Assembly (NCBI RefSeq): GCF_008386695.1
Contig: NZ_VUOC01000001.1
Location: 1,276,347 to 1,340,346, forward strand
Reading direction: 5' to 3'
Source: Chitinophaga agrisoli
GTDB lineage: Bacteria > Bacteroidota > Bacteroidia > Chitinophagales > Chitinophagaceae
DNA length: 64,000 nt
The notes beneath the pieces are model-generated. The model searched no databases and was not told where the DNA came from. It saw nothing but the letters and a program-made list of their open reading frames with translations. Shown piece after piece: positions 34,217 through 43,030 of the stretch. Position 1 is the stretch's first letter; each line of letters begins with the position of its first letter. Position numbers and translations under genes: made by a program.

Positions 34217-35584
34217 TTAGCTTATTGCTACCGGCAGGTAGATCTTCACCATGGTGCCGCGCGGTTCCTGGCTTTGTATATCTATAGAGCCTTTATGCAG
34301 CCGGATGATGTTCAGGGTTAAAGGTAATCCAATACCATGCCCTTCATAGGGGGATGTGTTGGAGGCCCGGAAAAATGGCACAAATACCTGGGATAGCTCG
34401 CCTTTCGGTATCCCTATACCCTGGTCAGTGATCGTGATCATGAGGATGCGCGGCGTGGCCGTTAGCTGTACCACTACCATTTGGTTATCGGAGTATTTAC
34501 AGGCGTTCAGCACTACATTGCTCAGCGCGAGTTTTAATAGGGTAAGGCTGCCTTCTGTGCTAAGGTTATCCGCCTCTTCCGGCAGGTTATTCAGGTCCAG
34601 GACCACCTGGTTGTTAGGATAGATTTGATCTGCCGTGGTCTTCACGCTCCATAGCAGCTCATCCAGCCGTATCTTTTCCCATTGCAGCTTTTGACCGTCA
34701 AAACCTGTCTGCGCCAGGCTTAGCAGGCTGCTCACCAGTTGGTTCAGCCGTCCTGCTTCCTGCATGATCAGTTCAAAGGAAGCCCGGTGCTCCGGCGGCA
34801 GGCTGCTTTTCTGCATGGCCAATTCCGCTTCCCCGGAGATGATGGTCAACGGCGTGCGGAATTCATGCGAGGCATTGCTGATAAAATTATTCTGCGTTTC
34901 AAAAATGGTCTCCAGGCGGGCCAGCATATCATTAAAGGTGATGGCCAGTTCCGCTATCTCATCGGTGCCATTACCGGTGTTTAACCGTAGGTGCAGGTTA
35001 TTGGCGCTGATCTTTTGCACGTTATAGACAATATCACGCACCGGCTGGAAGATCTGTTTGCTGAAAACAATACCCGTGGTGAATACCACCACGGTAAACA
35101 CCAGGAGGCCCACCGTTAGTACCTGCTTAAGGTTCTGCAGTTCCTCCGTGCCATACACATCCTGCGCGCTGGTCACCACCATAAAATCATGCCCCTTGCC
35201 CAGATATAAACCGGTATAAAAAATGCCATCCCGGTAAAAGCGCGTAGTGCCGTTTTCAATAGCATTTGTATAGAAATAGGTGGGCAGGGGCAGGGGCGAT
35301 TTCTCCTTCAGTTCCGTTGTGCCGGGTTTAAAGTCCAGGTAATAGTCCTTCTCAAAAGGCAGGTTCTCCAGGTGTTCCTCCTTTAAGCGGAAATAGATAT
35401 CCGTATTCAGCTTGTCTTCTTCCAGTTTGGCATGCGCTACTATCCGGGCCCTTACTTCCAGCCGGTGGTAGAAGTTCTGGAAAGTGCTGCGGGAGACGAA
35501 ATAATAAATGAAAATACTCAGCAGCAGCATAATGCCCCCTGTAAGGCCGGTAAAAAGAAAGGCTATCTTATTTCGTATCTTCAT
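34217..35584 (-). CDS. Sensor histidine kinase (HAMP-HisKA-HATPase)
   Basis: A 455-residue membrane kinase. It has an N-terminal helix (LFTGLTGGIMLLLSIFIYYF), a periplasmic sensor of about 130 residues, a second helix (VGLLVFTVVVFTTGIVF), a HAMP domain, HisKA with the phosphorylated His in NASHEFRTPLTI and HATPase_c with the N-box LSNVVLNACKYS and the ITDQGIGIPKGELSQVF G1 box. The gene overlaps the response-regulator gene upstream by 17 bases. The layout resembles CusS/RprX-type envelope or metal sensors; the stimulus is unknown. Confidence 0.93.
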   Translation of the reverse strand: MKIRNKIAFLFTGLTGGIMLLLSIFIYYFVSRSTFQNFYHRLEVRARIVAHAKLEEDKLNTDIYFRLKEEHLENLPFEKDYYLDFKPGTTELKEKSPLPLPTYFYTNAIENGTTRFYRDGIFYTGLYLGKGHDFMVVTSAQDVYGTEELQNLKQVLTVGLLVFTVVVFTTGIVFSKQIFQPVRDIVYNVQKISANNLHLRLNTGNGTDEIAELAITFNDMLARLETIFETQNNFISNASHEFRTPLTIISGEAELAMQKSSLPPEHRASFELIMQEAGRLNQLVSSLLSLAQTGFDGQKLQWEKIRLDELLWSVKTTADQIYPNNQVVLDLNNLPEEADNLSTEGSLTLLKLALSNVVLNACKYSDNQMVVVQLTATPRILMITITDQGIGIPKGELSQVFVPFFRASNTSPYEGHGIGLPLTLNIIRLHKGSIDIQSQEPRGTMVKIYLPVAIS

Positions 35585-36260
35585 ATTCTTCGCGCATTAC
35601 ATACCCCATGCCTACCACAGTATGTATAAGTTTAGAGGAGAAATGTTTGTCTATCTTCTTCCGCAGGTAGTTTACGTATACATCCACTACATTGGTGCCC
35701 AGGTTAAAATCAATATCCCATACATGCTCCAGGATCTCGATGCGGGATAATACCCTGCGCTGATGTTTCATCAGGAATTCCAGCAGCCGGTATTCTGTGG
35801 CCGTCAGGTTCAGCTGCCGGTTGTCGCGGCGGGCGGTTTTGGAGGTGGTATCCAGTTCCAGGTCCCCTATGCGCAGCAAGTGTTCCTCCGGCTGCACGCT
35901 TTTTATACGCCGGGTAAGGGTCCGCACCCGGGCGCTTAGTTCCGCCAGCTTAAAAGGCTTTACCAGGTAATCGTCGGCGCCGCTGTCCAGTCCTGTTACA
36001 ATATTTTCCGTGGTGCCTAATGCGGTCAGCATCATGATGGGGATCTCCTTATTCTGCTTACGGATGCTGCGGCAGATCTCCACGCCATTGATGCCAGGCA
36101 GCATAATATCCAGTATCACCAGGTCAAAATCATGGTCAGTGCTCATTTGCAGACCAGATACCCCGTCCATGGCCACGCTGATATCATAGCCGGATTCCGC
36201 CAGCCCTCTTTTTATAAGTGATACCACATTCGGCTCATCCTCCACCAATAATATCTTCAT
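35568..36260 (-). CDS. OmpR-family response regulator
   Basis: A 230-residue regulator with an N-terminal receiver (VEDEPNVV, phospho-Asp in LVILDIMLPGINGVE, Lys in DYLVKPF) and a C-terminal winged-helix domain (RQLNLTATEYRLLEFLMKHQ and VDVYVNYLRKKID). ATG at 36260 gives MKILLVEDEPN. Translation is coupled to the kinase. The gene is divergent from yceI, with two palindromes in the shared promoter region that may be its operators. Confidence 0.95.
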   Translation of the reverse strand: MKILLVEDEPNVVSLIKRGLAESGYDISVAMDGVSGLQMSTDHDFDLVILDIMLPGINGVEICRSIRKQNKEIPIMMLTALGTTENIVTGLDSGADDYLVKPFKLAELSARVRTLTRRIKSVQPEEHLLRIGDLELDTTSKTARRDNRQLNLTATEYRLLEFLMKHQRRVLSRIEILEHVWDIDFNLGTNVVDVYVNYLRKKIDKHFSSKLIHTVVGMGYVMREEYEDTK

Positions 36261-36410
36261 CAGCTCCGTTTTGGATGAAAATAATGAAATTCTGCACGTT
36301 ACCCGTTTGTACATACATAGTTACATAGCTGTCCTGCCCCGTTATAATGCCTGCTGCCTAAGGGAATGGCATTTTATAATGAAATGTTAAAAGTTATAAA
36401 TGTTAAAAAA

Positions 36411-36460
36411 GTACACTATTTCCGGCAAATAGTGCACTATGTATAATTGTTACAACAATT
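36411..36460. promoter_or_regulatory. Two adjacent palindromes in the divergent regulator/yceI promoter
   Basis: CACTATTT-CCGGC-AAATAGTG (36414-36434) with GTA/CAC flanks pairing at two of three positions, and AATTGTT-AC-AACAATT (36445-36460). Both lie 80-125 bases upstream of the yceI start and 150-200 bases from the response-regulator start. Confidence 0.5.
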
Positions 36461-36536
36461 AATTTTAATCATCAGAAAACGGAATGGAAAGCATTTACGT
36501 ATTCGTAAGGAACAAGGACTAAAAAACATTCATAAT

Positions 36537-37082
36537 ATGACTACCTGGAAAATTGATGCAGCACACAGCGAAGTAGGATTTAAAGTAAAGCACCTTATGA
36601 TCACGAATGTGAGCGGGAGATTTACCAACTTTGAGGGAACCATTCACACCAACAGCGAGGACTTTCATGACGCCCGTATCAGCTTTGAAGCAGACGCCAG
36701 AAGCGTAACCACCTCCAACCACCAGCGCGATGAGCACCTGAAAACACAGGATTTCTTTGACTGCGACCAGTTTCCCCGGATAAGTTTTGTATCCAGACAG
36801 GTCAAAAAAGTAAGCGATGAACATTACCGCCTCATAGGCGATCTCACCATACGCAACCACACGCACAGTATAGAGCTGCATGTTACGTACAACGGCAGCA
36901 CCCGCGATCCCTGGGGCCAGACCAAAGCGGGTTTTGACCTCAGCGGCCGCCTGCACCGCTCTGATTACGGCCTGCGCTGGAGCGCTACCACAGATACCGG
37001 TGGCCTCATACTGGGCGATGAAGTGAAGCTGCACATGCATATAGCGCTGGTACAGGAAGTACCGGTAAGCGTGGCGCAATAA
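36537..37082 (+). CDS. YceI family protein
   Basis: A 181-residue lipocalin-like beta-barrel: MTTWKIDAAHSEVGFKVKHL at the start, RFTNFEGTI and a HRSDYGLRWSATTDTGGLILGDEVKL phrase at the C-terminus. Family members bind isoprenoids such as polyprenyl quinones. There is no signal peptide in the chosen form (ATG 36537); the upstream extension is not convincing. It is divergent from an OmpR-type regulator gene that may control it. Stress-related lipid binding is the usual guess. Confidence 0.9.
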   Translation: MTTWKIDAAHSEVGFKVKHLMITNVSGRFTNFEGTIHTNSEDFHDARISFEADARSVTTSNHQRDEHLKTQDFFDCDQFPRISFVSRQVKKVSDEHYRLIGDLTIRNHTHSIELHVTYNGSTRDPWGQTKAGFDLSGRLHRSDYGLRWSATTDTGGLILGDEVKLHMHIALVQEVPVSVAQ

Positions 37083-37400
37083 AGGGTCAACTTAACTGAC
37101 CAGCCACCGGCTGTCAACAATATAACATCCGTTCCCATTCCTCCGGAACATCAAAAAGTCGCTGATCATCAACGGGCAAATTCCCTGCAATCGCTGATGG
37201 CTGGCGGCTTTTTGCGTTTCAGATATGCTGACTTTATCCTCAATAATGGGAGTCCATCCTCATGTTTAATGTGTGAGGGGTACGCATTGTTTTGCGTAGA
37301 AAGTGTTCATAATCAATCTCATCCATTTCAGCCAAAATGGTGGCATATTTTTCATACAATAAAGGTGTTAAACCTTTTTGCTTATCTTAAATATTGAGCC
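37083..37400. other. Intergenic region without recognised gene
   Basis: No conserved frame and no strong hairpin is seen. It includes a short T-rich stretch before 37400 that is likely the promoter of the small exported protein. Confidence 0.35.
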
Positions 37401-37703
37401 ATGAAAAAGATTGCATTATCATTGATGTTCGTTGCTTTTGCAGGTATGCTGACCGTTAGTGCCAACCACAAACAAACAGTAGCTCAGGTACAGGTGCAGG
37501 ATGAAAGGAAACCCGTGAAGGTAGAAGAACTGCCCGATGCCGTGAAGACTACCCTGGCTACAGATGAATACAAAGAGTGGACAGCAGACAAGGCCTATTG
37601 GGTAAAACCTGCCAGCGGCTCAGAATTCTATGAAATTGAGCTGAAGAAAGGTGATGAAGCAAAAACCGTAAAATTAGATAAAGACGGTAAACCTGTTGCT
37701 TAA
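37401..37703 (+). CDS. Small exported protein, function unknown
   Basis: A 100-residue protein with a signal peptide (KIALSLMFVAFAGMLTVSA) and a charged mature part rich in Lys, Glu and Asp. The mature part VKVEELPDAVKTTLATDEYKEW and FYEIELKKGDEAKTVKLDKDGK has the look of a PepSY-like or DUF-type periplasmic module seen in many Bacteroidota. It stands alone between terminator-like elements. Function cannot be assigned. Confidence 0.75.
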   Translation: MKKIALSLMFVAFAGMLTVSANHKQTVAQVQVQDERKPVKVEELPDAVKTTLATDEYKEWTADKAYWVKPASGSEFYEIELKKGDEAKTVKLDKDGKPVA

Positions 37704-37756
37704 TCCAATCCGTTACTTAACCAAGAGAACCCTGGACATGCAGTAGATAAACAACG

Positions 37757-37780
37757 GAAGTCCCCCCTAGGGGGGACTTC
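37757..37780 (+). terminator. Terminator after the small exported protein
   Basis: GAAGTCCCCCC and GGGGGGACTTC form an 11-bp perfect stem with a 2-base centre (in practice a 4-base loop), followed by TCTATTTTTG. Confidence 0.85.
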
Positions 37781-37850
37781 TCTATTTTTGTTTAATCCGC
37801 ATTAGTTGACTAATATTACAGTTAAACGGAGTACCAGAATAATACACGCT

Positions 37851-39176
37851 ATGCCCAATATATTACTTGTCGAGGATGACACTACTTTTTCGCAGATCCT
37901 GGAAGGCTTCCTGAAGAAGCATGGCCATGACGTAGATGCTGTTTATAACGTAAAGAACGGCGTCCGCTCCCTGGAAAAGAAAGAGTACGACCTGCTGCTG
38001 CTGGATTATCGCCTTACGGATGGGAACGGGCTGGAAGTACTGGCTGCCGCCAAAGAACGGGGCATGCATATACCCGCCATTATCATGACCAGCTTTAACG
38101 ACGTGCGCACCGCTGTACAGGCCATGCGTTCCGGCGCTTTCGACTATATCACCAAACCGGTAAACGCTGACGAGATGCTGCTCGTGCTCAATGAAGCGCT
38201 TAACCGTAAGGATGCTGAGCCTGCCAGCCAGCAAAAGGTATTATCTGGTTTTATTGAAGGCGATAGCGAGGTTTCCCATAAATTATACGAATACATTAAG
38301 CTGGTAGCCCCTACCGATATGTCTGTGATCATATTGGGGGAAAGCGGTACCGGTAAGGAATACGTGGCCCGCTCTATCCACAGCCTCAGCAAACGGGCAG
38401 AGAAGCCTTTCATCGCCGTGGATTGTGGCGCCCTCTCCAAAGAGCTGGCCGCCAGCGAGCTGTTTGGCCATATTAAAGGCGCTTTTACCGGCGCCCTCCA
38501 GAACAAAAAAGGCCTGTTCGAAGCCGCCAACGGCGGTACCCTCTTCCTTGATGAAGTAGGCAACCTTAGCTACGAAGTACAGGTAAAGCTGCTCCGCGCC
38601 CTGCAGGAAAGGGTTATACAGCCCATTGGCAGCACCCAGCAGATAAAGGTGGATGTACGTATCATCACCGCCACCAACGAAGACCTGCCCTCAGGTAAAA
38701 GCAATTTCCGCGAAGACCTCTACCACCGTCTTAACGAGTTTAAGATGGAAGTACCCGCCTTACGGGAAAGGGAAGAGGACCTGGAGATCTTCACCGAGCA
38801 TTTCATCAAGCTGGCCAACCAGGAGCTGGGCCGCTCTGTAAAACGGATCTCTTCCGGCGCCATGACCGTGTTCCGCCAGTACGACTGGCCGGGTAACCTG
38901 CGTGAGCTTAAGAACGTAATCCGGCGGATGGTATTACTCTCCGAAACAGAGACCGCCGGTATGGAAAGCCTCCCTGACGAGATGACCTTCTCTGTGAACC
39001 AGATGCCCAAATCACCCAGTACAGACCTCAAGGCCCTTAATGAAACCAATGAAAAAGAATTGATCCGGGAAATACTGCGCCAGGTAAAGAACAATAAAAG
39101 CAAAGCCGCCCGGCTGCTTAATATTGATCGTAAGACGCTTTATAAAAAGATGGAGAAGTATCAGATTGAGGGATAA
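37851..39176 (+). CDS. Sigma-54-dependent NtrC-family response regulator
   Basis: A 441-residue regulator: receiver (LLVEDDTTFS, phospho-Asp in LLLLDYRLTDGNGLE), AAA+ domain with Walker A GESGTGKE, the sigma-54 contact loop GAFTGA, Walker B GGTLFLDEVG and sensor motifs, and a Fis-type HTH (KSKAARLLNIDRKTLYKKM). It activates sigma-54 promoters in response to phosphorylation. ATG at 37851 (MPNILLVEDD) is preferred. Its last 59 bases overlap the convergent 3' end of the hybrid kinase gene. Confidence 0.95.
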   Translation: MPNILLVEDDTTFSQILEGFLKKHGHDVDAVYNVKNGVRSLEKKEYDLLLLDYRLTDGNGLEVLAAAKERGMHIPAIIMTSFNDVRTAVQAMRSGAFDYITKPVNADEMLLVLNEALNRKDAEPASQQKVLSGFIEGDSEVSHKLYEYIKLVAPTDMSVIILGESGTGKEYVARSIHSLSKRAEKPFIAVDCGALSKELAASELFGHIKGAFTGALQNKKGLFEAANGGTLFLDEVGNLSYEVQVKLLRALQERVIQPIGSTQQIKVDVRIITATNEDLPSGKSNFREDLYHRLNEFKMEVPALREREEDLEIFTEHFIKLANQELGRSVKRISSGAMTVFRQYDWPGNLRELKNVIRRMVLLSETETAGMESLPDEMTFSVNQMPKSPSTDLKALNETNEKELIREILRQVKNNKSKAARLLNIDRKTLYKKMEKYQIEG

Positions 39177-41757
39177 ACAGGGAGTCTACCTTGTACAGCA
39201 AAGCCCTCATGGCTACGGCCACCTGGTCTATCGCTGCTGCGGCGTCACTGGGGCTGACGGTATCCTGTTGCAGCGATATTTCCAGTACCCGCATCCTGGC
39301 CGCCAGTTCACCCGCCCCTATCTGGGCAGTACGGCCGGCCATCCGGTGCAGTAACAGCATCATCTGCTCCATATCCTCACCCTTAGCCGCCATACACAGC
39401 TGGTCCAGGTCATAACGGTTATCATTGCTAAAACGTTCCAGGATCTTCTGGATCTGGGTTTTATCCCCAAAAGTCAGTTTTTCCAGTGCGGCCAGGTCAA
39501 TATCTTCCTCCTCGTTTTCCATTTCATAATCGCCGCCTTCGTCTACATAGTGCTCATCCAGCAGGGCCAGGATCTCCGCTTCGCGGAATGGCTTCATCAG
39601 CAGGCCATCAAACCCGCCTGCCTGCAGCACCGCCTCCCGTTCTTCCGGTAAGGCCTGCGCGGTAAGGGCAAAGATCTTCACATCGTCCGGTATATAGGTC
39701 CGTAGCCGGTGGCACAGCTCTGCGCCATTAATGCCCGGCATACGCATATCTGCCAGTATCAGCGTTACGTCGTCATCCCAGGGTGTTTCCAGCAGGGTTT
39801 CCGGTAGATGGAAGCATTTATGGGCAATGGCATGTTTTTCAAAAATAGAGGAGCACAGGTGCAGGATAAATGGATCATCATCCACTACCCATACCTTACC
39901 CTCAAAATGGCCATAATAATGGGTGGCCTCTGTAAGCGGCAGTATAGGCGCACCGCTGGCGGCTGCAAAGGGCAACGCTATGGCAAAGCTGGAGCCCTTG
40001 CCCGGTTCGCTGGTCACCTCTATGGAGCCATTCTGCGCTTCCGTGAGGGCTTTTACTATGCTTAGTCCCAACCCGGTGCCGTTATAATTGGCGGTATCGG
40101 TAGCCTGTTCAAACTGGTTAAAGATGCGGCGCACATCCTTGGGGGAAATGCCTTTGCCGGTGTCGCTTACGGTAAACGTCAGCAGTACGCCATCGTCTTC
40201 CGTGGTGGCGCTATCCTCCACACTCAGGGTAACCTGCCCTTCGTCCGTAAACTTAATGGCATTACCCAGCAGGTTATATAGCAGCTGTTTCAGGCGGAAG
40301 GGATCTCCGTTCACCACGCCGCCGCCTGTAATATTATTGTTCAGGGCGAGGACCAGCGCTTTTTTCTCCGCCTGCGGACGGATCACCGCTATTACCTCTT
40401 CCAGCAATGGGCGCAGGTCAAAATCCCGGCGCTCAAACGTGAACTTCCCGGAGATGATGCGGCTATAATCCAGCACCTCGTTCACAATATGCAGCAGGTG
40501 CTCAGAGGAGTGGAAGATGGCGTCCAGGTGTTTCCGGGACGGTTTGTCCTGCTGCCGCAGCAGGTCCGCATAACCAATAATGGACTGTAAGGGCGTCCGG
40601 ATCTCATGGCTCATATTGGCCAGGAAACGCTGTTTGGCCATGCCATGATACTCCGCTTCCTCCTTGGCCTGTTCCAGCTCTTGCCGGTACGCATTACTCC
40701 GGGTTATATCGGTAAGGATAAGATATACAAGGATGGCCATCAGCAGCAGGAACACGCCCATGATGATACTGATGCGCATAACGCTGGTGCTAACCGTGTT
40801 TCTGGCCAGCACATTGTTATGCTCCTCCTGTTTCACCACTTCTTTTTCTACTTCCTGCAGGATAGAAAGCATTTGGCTGGTCAGCACATTACTGGCGTTG
40901 GCCAGCTCTATTTCCCGGTTCACAAAACGGCTGCTCTGCAGGCGGCGCTCTTTTTCATAGTCCTGCATAGCCTTTTCAACCTCCCACATAATGCTGTCCT
41001 GTTTGGCCAGGGCCAGGGTGTCTATTTTCACATTCACCTCTTCCTTCACCATTTTAGTGGGCGCCTGCTGGGCCGGTGGCGGCACTTCGGCCTCACCTTC
41101 CGCCGGTGGCGGGGGCGATTCTGGCTTTTTCTTACCAAACAGGCGGCTAAAGAAACCGCTTTTTACAGGCGGCGTTTCTTCTTCCTTTTCCGCCACGGTG
41201 GCGGAATCAGAGGGGTATATAAAGGTGGTGGAGATCTTTTTCTCTGTGGTGATCACCGTACTGTCTATCTGCGGGGCGCTGTTCAGGATCAGTTCGGAAA
41301 GGGTCTGTATCTGTTTGGTAAGATCGTTATTGTCTACCAGCCCTTGTCTTACCTGCAGATAGTTCAGGAACAGCTTATCCCGCTCCAGCAGCAGGTGTTT
41401 CATAGAATCCAGGCGTTCCCTTTGATTGGCATTATCGCGGTACAGATCACGCAGGCTATCCATTGCCAGGCGGAGCATCTTGGATTCGTTCAGGAAAGTT
41501 TTGTAGGAATTGGCCTTGATGAGGGCTTGCCGTTTCTGTAGCTGGTCAAGTTGGGTAATATCGCGGAAAAGGGTGTTTACGATCCGCAGTTTCTCATTAG
41601 GCTCAGAAAGGCTTTTTACCGTGTGCAGCATTTCCCGGAATGCGGTACGGCTCACTATCCACGCTAGTCCCAGGGCAATACAACCTGCCAGGAAGGCAAT
41701 CACCACCTTCCCCTTGACAGACCGTGTAAAAGAACTGTTACCGGGATAATTCATCAA
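39118..41757 (-). CDS. Hybrid sensor histidine kinase with receiver and HPt domains
   Basis: An 879-residue membrane kinase. First helix (VVIAFLAGCIALGLAWIV), a long helical extracytoplasmic region with a Pro-rich insert (SPPPPAEGEAEVPPPAQQAP near residue 215), second helix (IIMGVFLLLMAILVYLILTD), HisKA with His in MSHEIRTPLQSIIGY, HATPase_c, a receiver (VVDDDPF; Asp in LADMRMPGING) and a C-terminal HPt domain (LLHRMAGRTAQIGA). The phosphorelay His-Asp-His probably ends at the convergent NtrC-type regulator. The stimulus is unknown. Confidence 0.93.
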   Translation of the reverse strand: MMNYPGNSSFTRSVKGKVVIAFLAGCIALGLAWIVSRTAFREMLHTVKSLSEPNEKLRIVNTLFRDITQLDQLQKRQALIKANSYKTFLNESKMLRLAMDSLRDLYRDNANQRERLDSMKHLLLERDKLFLNYLQVRQGLVDNNDLTKQIQTLSELILNSAPQIDSTVITTEKKISTTFIYPSDSATVAEKEEETPPVKSGFFSRLFGKKKPESPPPPAEGEAEVPPPAQQAPTKMVKEEVNVKIDTLALAKQDSIMWEVEKAMQDYEKERRLQSSRFVNREIELANASNVLTSQMLSILQEVEKEVVKQEEHNNVLARNTVSTSVMRISIIMGVFLLLMAILVYLILTDITRSNAYRQELEQAKEEAEYHGMAKQRFLANMSHEIRTPLQSIIGYADLLRQQDKPSRKHLDAIFHSSEHLLHIVNEVLDYSRIISGKFTFERRDFDLRPLLEEVIAVIRPQAEKKALVLALNNNITGGGVVNGDPFRLKQLLYNLLGNAIKFTDEGQVTLSVEDSATTEDDGVLLTFTVSDTGKGISPKDVRRIFNQFEQATDTANYNGTGLGLSIVKALTEAQNGSIEVTSEPGKGSSFAIALPFAAASGAPILPLTEATHYYGHFEGKVWVVDDDPFILHLCSSIFEKHAIAHKCFHLPETLLETPWDDDVTLILADMRMPGINGAELCHRLRTYIPDDVKIFALTAQALPEEREAVLQAGGFDGLLMKPFREAEILALLDEHYVDEGGDYEMENEEEDIDLAALEKLTFGDKTQIQKILERFSNDNRYDLDQLCMAAKGEDMEQMMLLLHRMAGRTAQIGAGELAARMRVLEISLQQDTVSPSDAAAAIDQVAVAMRALLYKVDSLFIPQSDTSPSFYKASYDQY

Positions 41758-41936
41758 TCACAAACCTTTTTGCGCTATCAATAATAAGCCTTTTTGCCCT
41801 ATTAGGGAAGCTTTTTCACATGTTTTAACGTTTGATTATAAACTCCAGGCGGGGCAAACAGTTGGCTAGTGCCCTTAATAATATACCTATTGCGTGACCA
41901 ATACGACAGATGTATGGTGCAAAATCCGGACCATAT
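41758..41936. other. Intergenic spacer between hybrid kinase and SDR pseudogene
   Basis: No gene or strong structure is visible; AT-rich upstream of the kinase start. Confidence 0.3.
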
Positions 41937-42289
41937 CTACCTCACTTTATACAACCCCGCCGCCACACTTTCCACCACCCCCTTGGGCAACAACCTTACC
42001 GCCGCTGCCGTCACCACATTCAGTACCCCGGGTATGATCTCCGCCTTACCCGCAAACAATCCCTGCACGCACCACTCATATACTTGTAGGGCAGCGCCCG
42101 CTACAGAAAGGTCTTGCACCAGGTAATGCACGGTAATATTATATTGGGTGGATAACAGGCCGGCCAGCTCTTGTAACTCGCTGCCGGAGCGCGCTACCAG
42201 CAGCAGATTATATTTTTAGCAGCCAGCAGGTGAGCCATGGCCCGGCCTATTCCCCTACTGGCCCCGGTAATGAGGGCGTATGATGACAT
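41937..42289 (-). pseudogene. SDR remnant with frameshift and internal deletion
   Basis: On the minus strand, ATG at 42289 gives MSSYALITGASRGIGRAMAHLLAAKN, a clear Rossmann TGASRGIG start. The frame then breaks in an A5 run. Adding one A restores KKYNLLLVARSGSELQELAG, continuing to DLSVAGAALQVYEWC. The chain then jumps in frame to GLFAGKAEIIPGVLNVV and RLLPKGVVESVAAGLYK, which is the normal SDR C-terminus. The middle, including the active-site YxxxK, is missing (about 150 residues). Two independent lesions make this a dead gene. Confidence 0.85.
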
Positions 42290-42365
42290 GAAGGTAATGT
42301 AGAAACTTTTTTGTATTATTATCCGATCCTCCTTTTTTGAACACGCAATTATTTATCTACGCTGC

Positions 42366-42986
42366 ATGCAATCTGAGAACCATATAACATGGTGGAATGC
42401 GTTTAAACAGGGCGATTGGACAGCTTATACGGCTTTGTATGAAGCGTTCTACGCGCCGCTGAATAACTATGGCGTTAAATTTACAGACGATGCGGACTTG
42501 GTGCAGGATGCCATACATGATCTGTTTGTACAGCTGTGGACCAGCCGCAATAACCTCAGTGTTCCCGCATCGGTAAAGAATTACCTCTATAAATCCCTGC
42601 GCACCCTTTTATTCCGCAAAATACAATCACAGGCGAAGGTAGTGGACATTGATGGCGTGGCAGCCAGCGAACGCTTCACCGTTACCTTTAAACAGGAGCT
42701 TACCTTAAATATAGAGGCGCAGGAACTGCGGCAACAGGTAGCCGCCCTTATAGAAAAACTGCCCGCCCGCCAGCAGGAGATCATCTTCCTCCGTTTTTTC
42801 GAAGGCGCCACGTATGATGAGATTGCAGACATCATGGGCATCAGCACCAACTCCGCCTATAAATTATTATATAAAGCGCTGGAAAATCTCCAGCGCATTT
42901 TAAATAAACGCGCTTTGGCGCTACTGTACTGCATTTTACTGCAATCTGAAATTTTCTTTAAATTTTTTCAGGAATGGGAGGGATAA
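42366..42986 (+). CDS. ECF-type RNA polymerase sigma-70 factor
   Basis: A 206-residue ECF sigma factor. Region 2 includes YEAFYAPLNNYGVKFTDDADLVQDAIHDLFVQLW and region 4 the HTH FFEGATYDEIADIMGISTNSAYKLLYKALENLQ. It is followed 44 bases later by a FecR anti-sigma gene and an STN-domain SusC gene. In this arrangement, ligand binding by SusC relays through FecR to release the sigma factor, which then transcribes the downstream operon. Confidence 0.94.
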   Translation: MQSENHITWWNAFKQGDWTAYTALYEAFYAPLNNYGVKFTDDADLVQDAIHDLFVQLWTSRNNLSVPASVKNYLYKSLRTLLFRKIQSQAKVVDIDGVAASERFTVTFKQELTLNIEAQELRQQVAALIEKLPARQQEIIFLRFFEGATYDEIADIMGISTNSAYKLLYKALENLQRILNKRALALLYCILLQSEIFFKFFQEWEG

Positions 42987-43030
42987 TTTTTCCTCTTTTT
43001 GTCTAATAGATTTAAACGGCCCATTAATGC

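Noticed and set aside
40606-41541. Long open frame on the plus strand opposite the hybrid kinase
   Set aside because: It is antisense to well-defined kinase domains and has the low-complexity, His/Phe-rich make-up of a mirror frame.
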